From CAZMFZ01 sp964565665 (GTDB lineage Bacteria; Bacteroidota; Bacteroidia; Cytophagales; UBA9547), in the NCBI GenBank assembly GCA_964565665.1, contig CAZMFZ010000101.1, positions 1-14,395 of the forward strand: a stretch of 14,395 nt of DNA. Reading direction: 5' to 3'. Within the stretch, counting starts at the first letter, position 1. Each line of letters begins with the position of its first letter. Of the stretch, positions 7,165 to 14,395 are shown piece after piece. Both the position numbers and the translations under genes were made by a program. The notes beneath the pieces are model-generated. The model was not told where the DNA came from and searched no databases. It saw nothing but the letters and a program-made list of their open reading frames with translations.

Positions 7165-8346
7165 CTAATCATTATCTAGCATTTTTAGTTTTTTTCTTGA
7201 TTTTTTGTATAAATCATGGCTTCGATTGGCATTCTCTTTTATTTTTTCCAAGTAAATTTTTTGCAATTTAAAATCTTTATCTTCCTCTGCATATTGGACG
7301 AGTGCCTCAAGGGAATAAAGATAATAATTCATCTTTGTAGCTTTAATTTTCTCGCTATACGCTATGTTTTTTTCAAAATAAAATTTTGATTTTACTCTAT
7401 CACGGTATCTCAAATTCCAACCCATGAAGAAAGTAGCATACCTTCCACTCACTTCTTCATATCCAGTTTTATGCGCTTCAATTTTGGTTAGTATTGATTC
7501 TGAAACCCGTTGGCATTCGGCATTTAATCCCATACTAAAGAGCAATCTGGCATACAAACGTTCGAATACAGGATTATCTGGATAAGTAGCATGCAATAGT
7601 TTGATGAGAGGATAAGCCGAAGAATCTTTTTTCTCTTCAAAAAGCAAGATTTTAATCAGATAGCTTTGAGCCTCAATTCTTGAGTAAAAGGCATTTTGAC
7701 TGGCCAACTTTAAAAGCTGAATTCCTTTATTTTTATCCCCTTTTGGGAAAAACCACATTACAGGTTTGAAAGCTTTATAATTTTCTGGTATCCACTCCGC
7801 ATAATAATTAAATAAACCTTCTCCAATCAAAAATTCAGGACTCATTTCGTTGAACTCGCGGCCCATTTGCAAATACCGCAAAGCTTTTGAGCCTGAAAAT
7901 GTAGCGGCTGTCCACTCTTTGTTGTCGCTTCTCCGCCTACCATTAAAAGCATGGGCAGCTGTGAGAAAAAATATGGCTTCAAAATTTTTTTCATCCGCAT
8001 CGAATAGCTTTCCAGCCAAATCAATCACGGTGTCCATATAGGCATAAAACTTTGAATCATAAATAGTTAGGTCTTCGTTGGGTGCTATTCGCCAATATTG
8101 GCTGTAGCCCAAAAGAAAATAGGGTAAAGGATGTTTGCGGTGCTTTTCTTTAAGAAGTCTGAATAATGAATCTGATTGATTGTACTTGAAATTGTAAAGC
8201 AAATTCATGGCTTCGGTAATCTCATATTGCAACTCTACATCATTTACCAAAGCCTTTGATGTAGATTGGGCGTTGGAAATGCTAAATAGAAAATTAAAAA
8301 CGCAAAAAAATATAGCGGTGTGTTTGAACTTTACTCCGAATTTCAT
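7165..8346 (-). CDS. Secreted TPR-like protein of unknown function
   Basis: This 393-residue protein has a signal peptide (basic N-terminus, hydrophobic core, likely cleavage SNA|Q after residue 26), so it is exported to the periplasm or envelope. The rest is helical and repeat-like. It has a central signature around LIGEGLFNYYAEWIPE and WFFPKGDKNKGIQLLKLAS that I associate with a conserved Bacteroidota TPR family. The C-terminus is Lys-rich. No catalytic motif is visible. It probably forms a two-gene operon with the DUF6787-like membrane protein 24 bp downstream and is divergent from the debranching enzyme. A 14-bp perfect palindrome lies 5 bp upstream of its ATG. Confidence 0.82.
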   Translation of the reverse strand: MKFGVKFKHTAIFFCVFNFLFSISNAQSTSKALVNDVELQYEITEAMNLLYNFKYNQSDSLFRLLKEKHRKHPLPYFLLGYSQYWRIAPNEDLTIYDSKFYAYMDTVIDLAGKLFDADEKNFEAIFFLTAAHAFNGRRRSDNKEWTAATFSGSKALRYLQMGREFNEMSPEFLIGEGLFNYYAEWIPENYKAFKPVMWFFPKGDKNKGIQLLKLASQNAFYSRIEAQSYLIKILLFEEKKDSSAYPLIKLLHATYPDNPVFERLYARLLFSMGLNAECQRVSESILTKIEAHKTGYEEVSGRYATFFMGWNLRYRDRVKSKFYFEKNIAYSEKIKATKMNYYLYSLEALVQYAEEDKDFKLQKIYLEKIKENANRSHDLYKKSRKKLKMLDND

Positions 8347-8351
8347 TTATG

Positions 8352-8365
8352 GCATAATATTATGC
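8352..8365. promoter_or_regulatory. 14-bp perfect palindrome in divergent promoter region
   Basis: GCATAATATTATGC is a perfect palindrome 5 bp before the ATG of the minus-strand TPR gene, in the 116-bp region shared with the debranching-enzyme gene. It could be an operator for a dimeric regulator or a small hairpin in the TPR mRNA leader. AT-rich sequence raises the chance of accidental palindromes. Confidence 0.35.
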
Positions 8366-8433
8366 AAACTAATAAGTTTTTACCAAAGAATTTTTTATCA
8401 ATGTAAACTTTAATTCCTGAACTGAAATTTATC

Positions 8434-8441
8434 TACATTTA
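8434..8441 (+). promoter_or_regulatory. Candidate -7 element for the debranching-enzyme gene
   Basis: TACATTTA matches 7 of 8 positions of TAnnTTTG. It lies 21 bp before the ATG at 8463, a spacing that fits a short leader. No clear -33 TTG is at the expected distance. If real, it places the upstream GTG (8442) too close to the start site to be used, supporting the ATG. Confidence 0.3.
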
Positions 8442-8462
8442 GTGCTAAATCACAATAGAACT

Positions 8463-10427
8463 ATGAACATAACTATCGATACCAAGATCAATAACCACCA
8501 TGAGTACCTCACTGAGCTGGAATGGCTTGAAACCAACGGCTTGGGTGGCTGGGCAAGCGGCACAGTATCGGCTACACATTCGAGAAGATACCATGGATTG
8601 CTGATTGCAGCCCAACACCCACCTGTAGGCAGGGTGGCATTAGTTTCAAAGCTGGTGGAAACAGTACTAACTGAAGAAGGAAGTTTTGAACTGGACAGCA
8701 ACAATTTCAGTGGTGTAATTCATCCGCATGGATATCAGTATTTAACCTCATTTAAAAAAGATTTATTTCCGGAATTCTATTTTCAAATTGGAGATTTACA
8801 ATTAAAAAAAACCATATTCATGGTGTATGGTGAAAATACAACAATTGTTCAATACGAAGTTTTAGACGCTCAATCGCCCTTTACTCTAAAATTAAAGCCT
8901 TTTATTGCGGGGCGTGATTACCATTGGCTAAATAAAGCCAACTCCGATATTAGCTATGCCTATAATTTTGAAAATGGATGCCTAAAATTAAATCCATACC
9001 CAAACCTTCCTGATATTTATATTAAAGTTCCACAATCAGAGTTTCATTATTCGCCCGATTGGTATTTCAATTTCAATTATAAAATAGAACAAGATAGAGG
9101 ACAGGATTTCAAGGAAGACCTGTTTACTTATGGTGAATTTACCATCAAGCTCAAAAAAGGCGATGTAGTTGAAATCGTGATTTCAACCGATAAGCCTAAA
9201 GTTGATACACCACCATTATATTTAGCACAAGAAACAGAACGAAAAAAAGCCCTTTTATCTCAATCTGAACTAGAAGATACATTTCTTAATACACTTCTGC
9301 TGGCTGCTGATCAATTTATAGTAAAACGCGGCACAAACCTAAATACCATCATAGCCGGCTACCATTGGTTTGCAGATTGGGGTCGCGATACTATGATTTC
9401 TTTGCCAGGTTTGTGCTTAGAAACACGAAGGTATGATGATGCAAAAAAAATAATTCAAGCTTTTGGAAATGTAATTGACATCGGTATGATTCCAAATCGC
9501 TTTCCAGATGTAGGCGAAAAGCCCGAATACAATAATGCTGATGGCACTTTGTGGTATTTTGTAGCCATTTACCAGTATATCTTAAAAACAAACGATTGGG
9601 ATTTTATTGAAAAGGAAATGTATGCCAAATTAACGGACATAATAACTTGGCACGTAAAAGGAACAAGATTTGGTATAAAAGTAACTGATGATGGCCTGCT
9701 TTTTGCAGGTGAAAATGGCAGCCAGCTCACCTGGATGGATGCCAAAATAGGCGATTGGGTGGTAACACCAAGAATAGGAAAACCAGTGGAAATAAACGCC
9801 TTATGGTTTAACTCCTTGAAAATAACGGCCTCATTTGCTAAAAAATTGGGCCATGCAGAAGATGAAAAATTATACGAAGCAATGGCAGCCAAAGCTTCGC
9901 ATTCATTTAAAAAAGCATTTATTGACGTTGAATCTAATTCCCTTTTCGATTTTGTAGATACTTCCCAAAACAAATCGTTTCGGCCGAATCAGGTATTTGT
10001 ATTGAGCCTGCCCTTTGAACTAGTTGATAAAAAATTAGCTAAAAGTATACTTAAACTTATAGAAGTTAATTTACTGACTATAAGAGGATTAAGAAGCCTT
10101 TCACCGTCCGATATTGATTACAAATCTACATATATTGGTGACCCTTTGTCACGAGATGGATCGTATCACCAGGGCACGGTTTGGAGTTGGCTAATAGGAG
10201 CATATTTGATAGCAAAAATGAAATACCAAGGCAAAACGGCTTTACCCAAAATCAAAAAATGGTTTGAAGCATTTGAGCCACATTTTAGTGAAGCAGGCAT
10301 TGGCCAAGTATCGGAAATATTCGATGCCACAACTCCATACAAGCCCAAAGGTTGCATGGCTCAGGCTTGGGGTGTTGCAGAGATATTAAGGGCTTATTTG
10401 GAATATAAGCAATTAGAAAATGGTTGA
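8463..10427 (+). CDS. Glycogen debranching enzyme, archaeal/bacterial GH133 type (amylo-alpha-1,6-glucosidase)
   Basis: The predicted enzyme hydrolyses alpha-1,6 branch points of glycogen or limit dextrin, acting in the cytoplasm (no signal peptide). From the ATG at 8463 it is 654 residues. The N-terminal GDE domain (about 1-220) has the signature EWLETNGLGGWASGTVSATH followed by RRYHGLL. The C-terminal (alpha/alpha)6 domain (about 260-645) has GYHWFADWGRDTM. Likely catalytic acids, by analogy with eukaryotic debranching enzyme, are D309 (WGRDT) and E618 (VSEIFDA). A GTG seven codons upstream (8442) keeps the frame open, but the ATG gives a conventional N-terminus and sits better behind the candidate -7 element. 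No other glycogen gene lies in the window. GH133 is a family call from motifs; whether it also has transferase activity cannot be seen. Confidence 0.9.
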   Translation: MNITIDTKINNHHEYLTELEWLETNGLGGWASGTVSATHSRRYHGLLIAAQHPPVGRVALVSKLVETVLTEEGSFELDSNNFSGVIHPHGYQYLTSFKKDLFPEFYFQIGDLQLKKTIFMVYGENTTIVQYEVLDAQSPFTLKLKPFIAGRDYHWLNKANSDISYAYNFENGCLKLNPYPNLPDIYIKVPQSEFHYSPDWYFNFNYKIEQDRGQDFKEDLFTYGEFTIKLKKGDVVEIVISTDKPKVDTPPLYLAQETERKKALLSQSELEDTFLNTLLLAADQFIVKRGTNLNTIIAGYHWFADWGRDTMISLPGLCLETRRYDDAKKIIQAFGNVIDIGMIPNRFPDVGEKPEYNNADGTLWYFVAIYQYILKTNDWDFIEKEMYAKLTDIITWHVKGTRFGIKVTDDGLLFAGENGSQLTWMDAKIGDWVVTPRIGKPVEINALWFNSLKITASFAKKLGHAEDEKLYEAMAAKASHSFKKAFIDVESNSLFDFVDTSQNKSFRPNQVFVLSLPFELVDKKLAKSILKLIEVNLLTIRGLRSLSPSDIDYKSTYIGDPLSRDGSYHQGTVWSWLIGAYLIAKMKYQGKTALPKIKKWFEAFEPHFSEAGIGQVSEIFDATTPYKPKGCMAQAWGVAEILRAYLEYKQLENG

Positions 10428-10535
10428 ACATCGCTTAAGTTAATGATATTAGCAATAAAATAGCGAATATAATGCCCAGGTGAACCTTCCACAATTAAGC
10501 ATTGTTTGAGTTTTAAATTTAACAAACCCCATTTT

Positions 10536-11027
10536 ATGCCCGCTACATTATCACATCAACCCAAAGAAGAATATATTTTAATATTACAAAATCAAATACC
10601 AAAATCGGTTGTAAAAGTATTTGGTACTCATAAACCAGCTTGGGGTCAAATGACTTCTCAACACATGATAGAGCATTTGGCACAAGTGGTAATTTATTCT
10701 ACTATTTTATCAAATAAAGATAGAATAATGCCCAATAAACAACAGGAAGAAACGGCAGGATTTATGCTTTACTCTGATGCCGAATTTCCTCAAAATATAA
10801 TGAATCCGATGTATAAAGATGGACTTCCAGCATATACTCACCCCACCATAGAAATTGCAAAATCACAATTATTAAAGAATTTAGATACCTTTTTTCGCAC
10901 TTTTGAGAAGAATCCGAAGGGCTATTCTTTTAATCCCTTTTTTGGAGATATGGATTACGACCAATTGCTAATTTTGCATACAAAGCATTTTAAGCATCAT
11001 CTAAAACAATTTGGTCAGGGTTTTTAA
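10536..11027 (+). CDS. DinB-like / DUF1569 family protein
   Basis: From the ATG at 10536 the protein is 163 residues. The pattern WGQMTSQHMIEHLAQ near residues 36-50 and LHTKHFKHHLKQFG at 147-160 matches DUF1569, part of the DinB/YfiT four-helix-bundle superfamily. H47, H151 and H155 are candidates for the metal-binding triad seen in DinB-like proteins. Substrates vary (thiol transfer, putative metalloenzymes) and cannot be assigned here. An in-frame TTG at 10506 would add ten residues, but a -7-like TAAATTTA at 10514-10521 lies between it and the ATG, so the ATG is preferred. It is 108 bp after the debranching enzyme and is probably transcribed on its own. Confidence 0.75.
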   Translation: MPATLSHQPKEEYILILQNQIPKSVVKVFGTHKPAWGQMTSQHMIEHLAQVVIYSTILSNKDRIMPNKQQEETAGFMLYSDAEFPQNIMNPMYKDGLPAYTHPTIEIAKSQLLKNLDTFFRTFEKNPKGYSFNPFFGDMDYDQLLILHTKHFKHHLKQFGQGF

Positions 11028-11211
11028 TGAATTCTTTTTCTCTTATTAATATGTAGTCGTCACAATATTGCACTCGAGGTGTAAATAGCAATTGACTTTG
11101 TCGTAATTCAAACAAGCCAAACAGACTGTTAGAATCGGTTAGATACCATTCTCCCAAACCTATTTGACTAGTGGGGCAGAAGGTTCTATTTTGATTTTCT
11201 GCAAATGAATT
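10990..11211 (-). pseudogene. Possible gene fragment: 73-codon open frame without a good start
   Basis: This open minus-strand frame runs from just after an in-frame TGA (11212-11214) to TAA at 10990-10992. The translation looks protein-like in its central part (GEWYLTDSNSLFGLFELRQS, then QLLFTPRVQYCDDYILIREK). It contains no ATG; the only plausible starts are a TTG about 18 codons in (giving 55 residues) or a late GTG. The last 38 bp overlap the 3' end of the convergent DUF1569 gene. I do not recognise a family. It is most simply a degraded 3' remnant next to a tRNA gene; chance openness is also possible. The remaining intergenic DNA (11215-11280) holds only a weak 5-bp hairpin (11221-11237). 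Confidence 0.35.
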
Positions 11212-11280
11212 TCATAATTTCTACTTTAACGCAGTAGCCTCAATTTATGACGAATAGTTCGCCAAAAAAATTATTCTAAA

Positions 11281-11317
11281 AAACAAAAAAAGCATCTACC
11301 TTTCGATAGATGCTTTT
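11281..11317 (-). terminator. Rho-independent terminator after tRNA-Cys
   Basis: An 11-bp perfect inverted repeat (11288-11298 with 11307-11317, arm AAAAGCATCTA on the plus strand) with an 8-nt loop is followed on the minus strand by a long T tract (TTTTTTTGTTTTTT). It starts 3 bp after the tRNA, so it ends the tRNA-Cys transcript and any read-through from rpsA. Confidence 0.9.
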
Positions 11318-11320
11318 GAG

Positions 11321-11391
11321 AGGTTTCGAGCAGATTCGAACTGCTGTAGAAGCTTTTGCAGAGCTCTGCCTAGCCACTCGGCCACGAAACC
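11321..11391 (-). tRNA. tRNA-Cys (anticodon GCA)
   Basis: The minus strand folds as a 71-nt cloverleaf. The acceptor stem is GGTTTCG with CGAAACC, the D arm contains GCCGAGTGGCTAGGC, and the anticodon stem GAGCT/AGCTT encloses the loop CTGCAAA (anticodon GCA). The T arm is AGCAG-TTCGAAT-CTGCT. The discriminator base is T, the known cysteine identity base U73. CCA is not encoded (the next bases are CTC). It lies 52 bp downstream of rpsA on the same strand and is followed by a strong terminator. Confidence 0.95.
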
Positions 11392-11397
11392 TTAAAT

Positions 11398-11432
11398 TTT
11401 GAGAAGCCCTATTTTTCATAAGACTTCTCAAA
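11398..11432 (-). other. Hairpin between rpsA and tRNA-Cys
   Basis: TTTGAGAAG (11398-11406) and CTTCTCAAA (11424-11432) form a 9-bp perfect stem with a 17-nt loop, 11 bp after the rpsA stop and 6 bp before the tRNA 5' end. The sequence downstream on the minus strand (ATTTAAGG) lacks a proper T run, so it is a weak terminator at best. It could instead be a 3'-end stabiliser or a processing signal separating the mRNA from the tRNA. Confidence 0.5.
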
Positions 11433-11443
11433 GGTAATCAAAT

Positions 11444-13288
11444 TTATTCTTCAGTTTTTACTTTGGCAGCTTTTTTCACTTTTTCTGCCTCAGCATTGCC
11501 CAATTGTTCTTTCAAATTTGAAAGTGCAGTTAGATCGCCAAAAGTATCTTTTTCTACTTTTGCATTTTCTTTATCGGCTTTTTTACTACTGGCTGCCTTT
11601 TTCTTGGTTGTTACATTTTCACCTGATTCTTGAGCAACTACGTCATCGGCTTTTTTGCCCGATTGGTACGTTCTGGCGTGAGAAAGAACGATTTTCTTGT
11701 CGTCTTTAGAGAATTCAAGTACAATAAAGTAAAGCGATTCGCCCACTTCGGCTATCGTACCATCTTCTTTTGCAAGTTGCTTCAAAGAAACAAAACCCTC
11801 AATTCCATAAGGCAGCTCTACATAAGCACCTTTATCGTTTTTAGAATTTACTGTTCCTTTGTGTTGAGTACCTGCACCAAACACAGTTTCAAATGTATCC
11901 CAAGGGTTTTCTTCTATTTGCTTGTGTCCCAGAGCTAAACGTCTGTTTTCTGCATCAATTTCGAGTACAATTACTTCTAATTTATCGCCTACTTTTATAA
12001 ATTCAGATGGGTGCTTGATTTTCTTCGTCCAAGACAAATCAGATACGTGAACTAAACCATCAATTCCTTCTTCAAGTTCAATAAACAAGCCAAAGTTTGT
12101 CAAGTTGCGAACAATACCACTGTGGCGTGTGCCTGCTGAGTATTTAGAAAGCAGATCTTGTTTTGTCCAAGGGTCTTCAGTTAACTGCTTGATACCCAAC
12201 GACATTTTTCTTTCTTCTCTATCAATTGTAAGCACTACAGCATCTAATTCATCGCCCAATTTCAAGAATTCAGTTGGGTTTTTCAAATGTTGAGACCACG
12301 ACATTTCTGATACGTGAATCAATCCTTCAACTCCTGGAAGAATTTCTAGGAAGGCACCATAATCTGCAAGGTTTACAATTTTACCCTTCACTTTCGAGCC
12401 TAACTCTACATCAGCAGCCAAAGCAGCCCAAGGGTGAGCTGTTAATTGCTTCATGCCCAATGAGATACGTTTTTTATCATCATCAAAATCAAGCACTACT
12501 ACATTTACTTTATCGTCAAGTTTGAGTACTTCTTCCGGATGATTTACACGACCCCATGAAATATCTGTAATGTGAAGCAAGCCATCAACACCACCCAAAT
12601 CGATAAACACACCGAAGTTTGTGATATTTTTAACCGTGCCTTCCAAAATTTGACCTTTTTCAAGATTGCTGATGATGGTGATTTTTTGTTGTTCAAGGTC
12701 TTTCTCAATCAATACTTTATGAGAAACCACCACATTGTCGTTGGAATAGTTGATTTTCACAACTTTTACTTCCATTTTTTTATTTACATAGATGTCGAAA
12801 TCTCTAATTGGTTTCACATCAATTTGTGAACCTGGCAAAAATGATTCAACACCAAAAATATCTACAATCAAGCCACCTTTCGTTCTGCGTTTTACAAAAC
12901 CTTCAATGATGGTATCTTCTGCTAATGCGGCTTCAATCAATCTCCAAGCCACCACCAATTTCGCTTTTTTGCGAGAAAGTACCAATTGACCTGATTTGTC
13001 TTCTTGTGTTTCTACAAACACATCTATTTCTTCGCCAACTTTCATTTCGGGCATATCGCGAAATTCAGAAAGTGGAACTAATCCATCAGATTTGAAGCCA
13101 ATATTTACAATTACCTCACGGTCTGTAATACCTACTATCGTGCCTTTGATTACTGTTTTTTCTGTAATTTGATTGAGAGTCAAATCGTAAAGGCTGTTCA
13201 AATCGGCTAATTCTGTTTCAGAATATCCTGTACCGAAACCTTTGTTGTCTAATTTTGACCAATCAAAATCTACTTGTGGAGTTACCAT
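11444..13288 (-). CDS. rpsA: 30S ribosomal protein S1
   Basis: S1 binds mRNA on the small ribosomal subunit and helps unstructured leaders initiate. The 614 residues hold six S1 (OB-fold) domains at about 45-108, 125-193, 213-282, 297-368, 386-457 and 473-538. Domains 3-5 carry the classical pattern, for example NFGVFIDLGGVDGLLHITDI and NFGLFIELEEGIDGLVHVSD. Domains 1 and 2 are divergent, as usual for the ribosome-binding end. The C-terminal 70 residues form a Lys/Glu/Ala-rich tail. The N-terminal extension before domain 1 is about 44 residues and begins MVTPQVDFDW. The ATG at 13288 has no Shine-Dalgarno sequence. tRNA-Cys lies downstream on the same strand. Confidence 0.95.
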   Translation of the reverse strand: MVTPQVDFDWSKLDNKGFGTGYSETELADLNSLYDLTLNQITEKTVIKGTIVGITDREVIVNIGFKSDGLVPLSEFRDMPEMKVGEEIDVFVETQEDKSGQLVLSRKKAKLVVAWRLIEAALAEDTIIEGFVKRRTKGGLIVDIFGVESFLPGSQIDVKPIRDFDIYVNKKMEVKVVKINYSNDNVVVSHKVLIEKDLEQQKITIISNLEKGQILEGTVKNITNFGVFIDLGGVDGLLHITDISWGRVNHPEEVLKLDDKVNVVVLDFDDDKKRISLGMKQLTAHPWAALAADVELGSKVKGKIVNLADYGAFLEILPGVEGLIHVSEMSWSQHLKNPTEFLKLGDELDAVVLTIDREERKMSLGIKQLTEDPWTKQDLLSKYSAGTRHSGIVRNLTNFGLFIELEEGIDGLVHVSDLSWTKKIKHPSEFIKVGDKLEVIVLEIDAENRRLALGHKQIEENPWDTFETVFGAGTQHKGTVNSKNDKGAYVELPYGIEGFVSLKQLAKEDGTIAEVGESLYFIVLEFSKDDKKIVLSHARTYQSGKKADDVVAQESGENVTTKKKAASSKKADKENAKVEKDTFGDLTALSNLKEQLGNAEAEKVKKAAKVKTEE

Positions 13289-13409
13289 ATAATATGAAAA
13301 ATATGACCTTTTACATCAATTACTCGGTCATTGCAATTGAATTTTTTAGTATTATACCTTTTAGAAACCTATCAAAAAAGGGCGTTTTTGAAAACGGACT
13401 GCAAAAATA
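13289..13409 (-). promoter_or_regulatory. rpsA leader with candidate -7 promoter element and small hairpin
   Basis: On the minus strand TATTTTTG (13409-13402) matches the -7 consensus TAnnTTTG perfectly and would give a leader of roughly 105 nt. No convincing -33 element is visible. Within the leader, ATGACC and GGTCAT (13303-13308 and 13326-13331) can pair as a 6-bp stem with a 17-nt loop, ending 14 bp before the start codon. Autoregulation of ribosomal protein genes through leader structure is common, but nothing here proves it. Confidence 0.4.
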
Positions 13410-13592
13410 AGGAAAATATTTGAAAGTTGATGACAATGCCAGTGAAACTGTGAAAAATCAGATGGATGGTTGCGAAGCCATACTTTCAATACCTTATATT
13501 TTGCTATTTGCGATGGGTTACTTTAATTCTAGCCTTAAAGAATTCAATCAAAAGATATTAAATAAAATAAATATAAATCAGAATGTTACTGA
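13410..13592. other. AT-rich gap upstream of the T9SS gene; no intact gene seen
   Basis: A 75-codon plus-strand frame (13420-13647, TTG start) crosses this stretch but lacks a recognisable domain or signal peptide and ends inside the next gene in another frame. Its first codons (V-DDNASETVKNQ...CEA, about 13426-13478) weakly resemble the segment VADNAVAEQANNLQEVACEP of the T9SS protein at about 13770-13829, so part may be decayed coding sequence. Otherwise I see nothing here. Confidence 0.35.
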
Positions 13593-14395
13593 TTGCACGC
13601 CTCTAAATGCTCCACCCTCTCTCTCACTTGTACTGTACGTTTTCTGAGCGAAAGTACCAGTCCCTCTGTGCAAGTAGAATTTACCCCCACTTCCGGCAAT
13701 GGTACCATGAAAAGCTTTGTGTATGACATGGCTGGGAATTTGGTAGAATATTTGAGCATACCTGTAGTTGTGGCCGATAATGCGGTGGCTGAGCAAGCCA
13801 ATAATTTGCAGGAGGTAGCGTGCGAACCCAAGCCTTCCGATTGCAAGGAAAGCTATATTACTTCTTTTTCTATAGGTAAATTAAAAAATGCGAATAGTGG
13901 TTGCAGTCCTTCGGGCTATGGCGATTTCACTGCCAGCGGCAAGCTCGATTCGCTATTCATGGGCGAGAGCTACGATGCCCGTATTTCCAGCACCGAGGCT
14001 ACTACTACAGCTTATTTTGGGATATGGATAGATTATAACAAGAATGGAAATTTTGAAGATGCTGGCGAATTTATAGGCAGTTCTTTATCTGCCGACACTG
14101 CTTTCAAATTACCCAATTTGTTATTAAGGAATGATCCGGATTTCCGTGGCCCAAAAAGACTGCGTATTAAAATGCAAACCTCAGGTGCCATTACGGCAAG
14201 TGAATCGTGCCAATTAACGGGGGGCGAAGGTGGAGAGATTGAAGATTACATGATATTTTTAGAGCAGGCCGATAGGCTGAAAGCACCCAACATCATCACC
14301 CCCAATAATGAGGGGAAGAACGATTTATTTATTATTCGAAATATAAATACTAAAAAGAGCAACAGGCTTATTATTGTGAACCGATGGGAAGATAT
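13593..14395 (+). CDS. C-terminal part of a T9SS-exported GEVED protein (5' end lost, 3' end off window)
   Basis: The frame is open for 267 codons from after an in-frame TGA (13590-13592) to the window end. A GEVED domain spans about 13840-14265: entry ESYITSFSIGKLKN, then SGYGDFTASG, GIWIDYNKNGNFEDAGEF (14019-14072) and GGEGGEIEDYMIF near 14220-14260. A gliding-motility/T9SS type B (CHU_C) sorting domain then begins with APNIITPNNEGKNDLFII (about 14285-14338) and is cut by the window edge. Such C-terminal domains direct export through the type IX system to the cell surface. No signal peptide precedes this frame; TTG 13593, GTG 13668 and ATG 13707 give poor N-termini. The gene is therefore probably 5'-truncated or frameshifted and may be a pseudogene. 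The cargo function of the missing part is unknown. Confidence 0.72.
   Translation, partial: MHASKCSTLSLTCTVRFLSESTSPSVQVEFTPTSGNGTMKSFVYDMAGNLVEYLSIPVVVADNAVAEQANNLQEVACEPKPSDCKESYITSFSIGKLKNANSGCSPSGYGDFTASGKLDSLFMGESYDARISSTEATTTAYFGIWIDYNKNGNFEDAGEFIGSSLSADTAFKLPNLLLRNDPDFRGPKRLRIKMQTSGAITASESCQLTGGEGGEIEDYMIFLEQADRLKAPNIITPNNEGKNDLFIIRNINTKKSNRLIIVNRWED

Noticed and set aside
8442..8462. GTG start for the debranching enzyme
   Set aside because: It adds only seven residues unlike the family's N-terminus and overlaps the region just after a candidate -7 element; the ATG at 8463 is preferred.
10506..10535. TTG start for the DUF1569 protein
   Set aside because: A better ATG lies ten codons downstream with a -7-like element between the two.
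11221..11237. Small hairpin (CTACT/AGTAG) as an RNA gene or terminator
   Set aside because: The stem is only 5 bp, lacks a T run, and outer pairing is imperfect.
11518..12989. Several plus-strand frames opposite rpsA
   Set aside because: They are antisense shadows of the S1 coding sequence without domains or signals.
13578..13846. Two minus-strand frames opposite the T9SS gene
   Set aside because: They overlap each other and the GEVED-protein frame, and show no recognisable protein features.
74..14395. A new defence, mobile or biosynthetic system
   Set aside because: No nuclease-helicase, reverse transcriptase, transposase, toxin-antitoxin, integrase or biosynthetic cluster pattern is present; the genes are mostly housekeeping or conserved in the phylum.

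Overview
The window looks like chromosomal DNA from a member of the Bacteroidota. It is AT-rich, its starts lack Shine-Dalgarno sequences, and several upstream regions carry matches to the Bacteroidota -7 element (TAnnTTTG). It also encodes a protein with a gliding-motility/type IX secretion C-terminal domain, a DUF6787-like membrane protein and secreted TPR proteins of a kind typical of this phylum. I cannot place it below phylum level. Most genes are housekeeping or conserved in the phylum. I found no CRISPR array, transposase, integrase, phage gene or recognisable defence system.

Layout. A perfect 7-bp tandem repeat (1-55) sits just upstream of gyrA (74-2686, GTG start), which ends at a strong terminator. 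Two tandem, related secreted TPR proteins follow (2764-3882 and 3956-5086, the second with a TTG start). The second abuts a convergent short protein (5584-5087, minus) that looks like the C-terminal tail of MutS2: a small beta domain plus an Smr domain. Divergent from it is a plus-strand group: miaE (5674-6282), an unannotated 40-residue membrane miniprotein (6295-6417) and an AHSA1/SRPBCC protein (6442-6837). The last gene again abuts a convergent minus-strand pair: a secreted TPR protein (8346-7165) followed by a DUF6787-like membrane protein (7140-6838).

Divergent from that pair is a GH133-type glycogen debranching enzyme (8463-10427), then a DinB-like/DUF1569 protein (10536-11027). The next intergenic region holds a 73-codon open frame on the minus strand with no good start, probably a gene fragment. 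Then comes a minus-strand unit of rpsA (13288-11444) and tRNA-Cys(GCA) (11391-11321), closed by an intrinsic terminator. The right end (from about 13593) is the C-terminal part of a T9SS-exported GEVED protein. It runs off the window, and its 5' end appears to be missing or decayed.

The genes do not form one pathway. They cover DNA topology (gyrA), translation (rpsA, tRNA-Cys and the tRNA-modifying miaE), glycogen turnover and envelope/secreted proteins. The observations most worth following are the hidden 40-aa gene, the 5'-truncated T9SS gene with a possible decayed copy beside it, the fragment next to tRNA-Cys, the heptamer array at the gyrA start, and the two zero-spacing convergent gene pairs.
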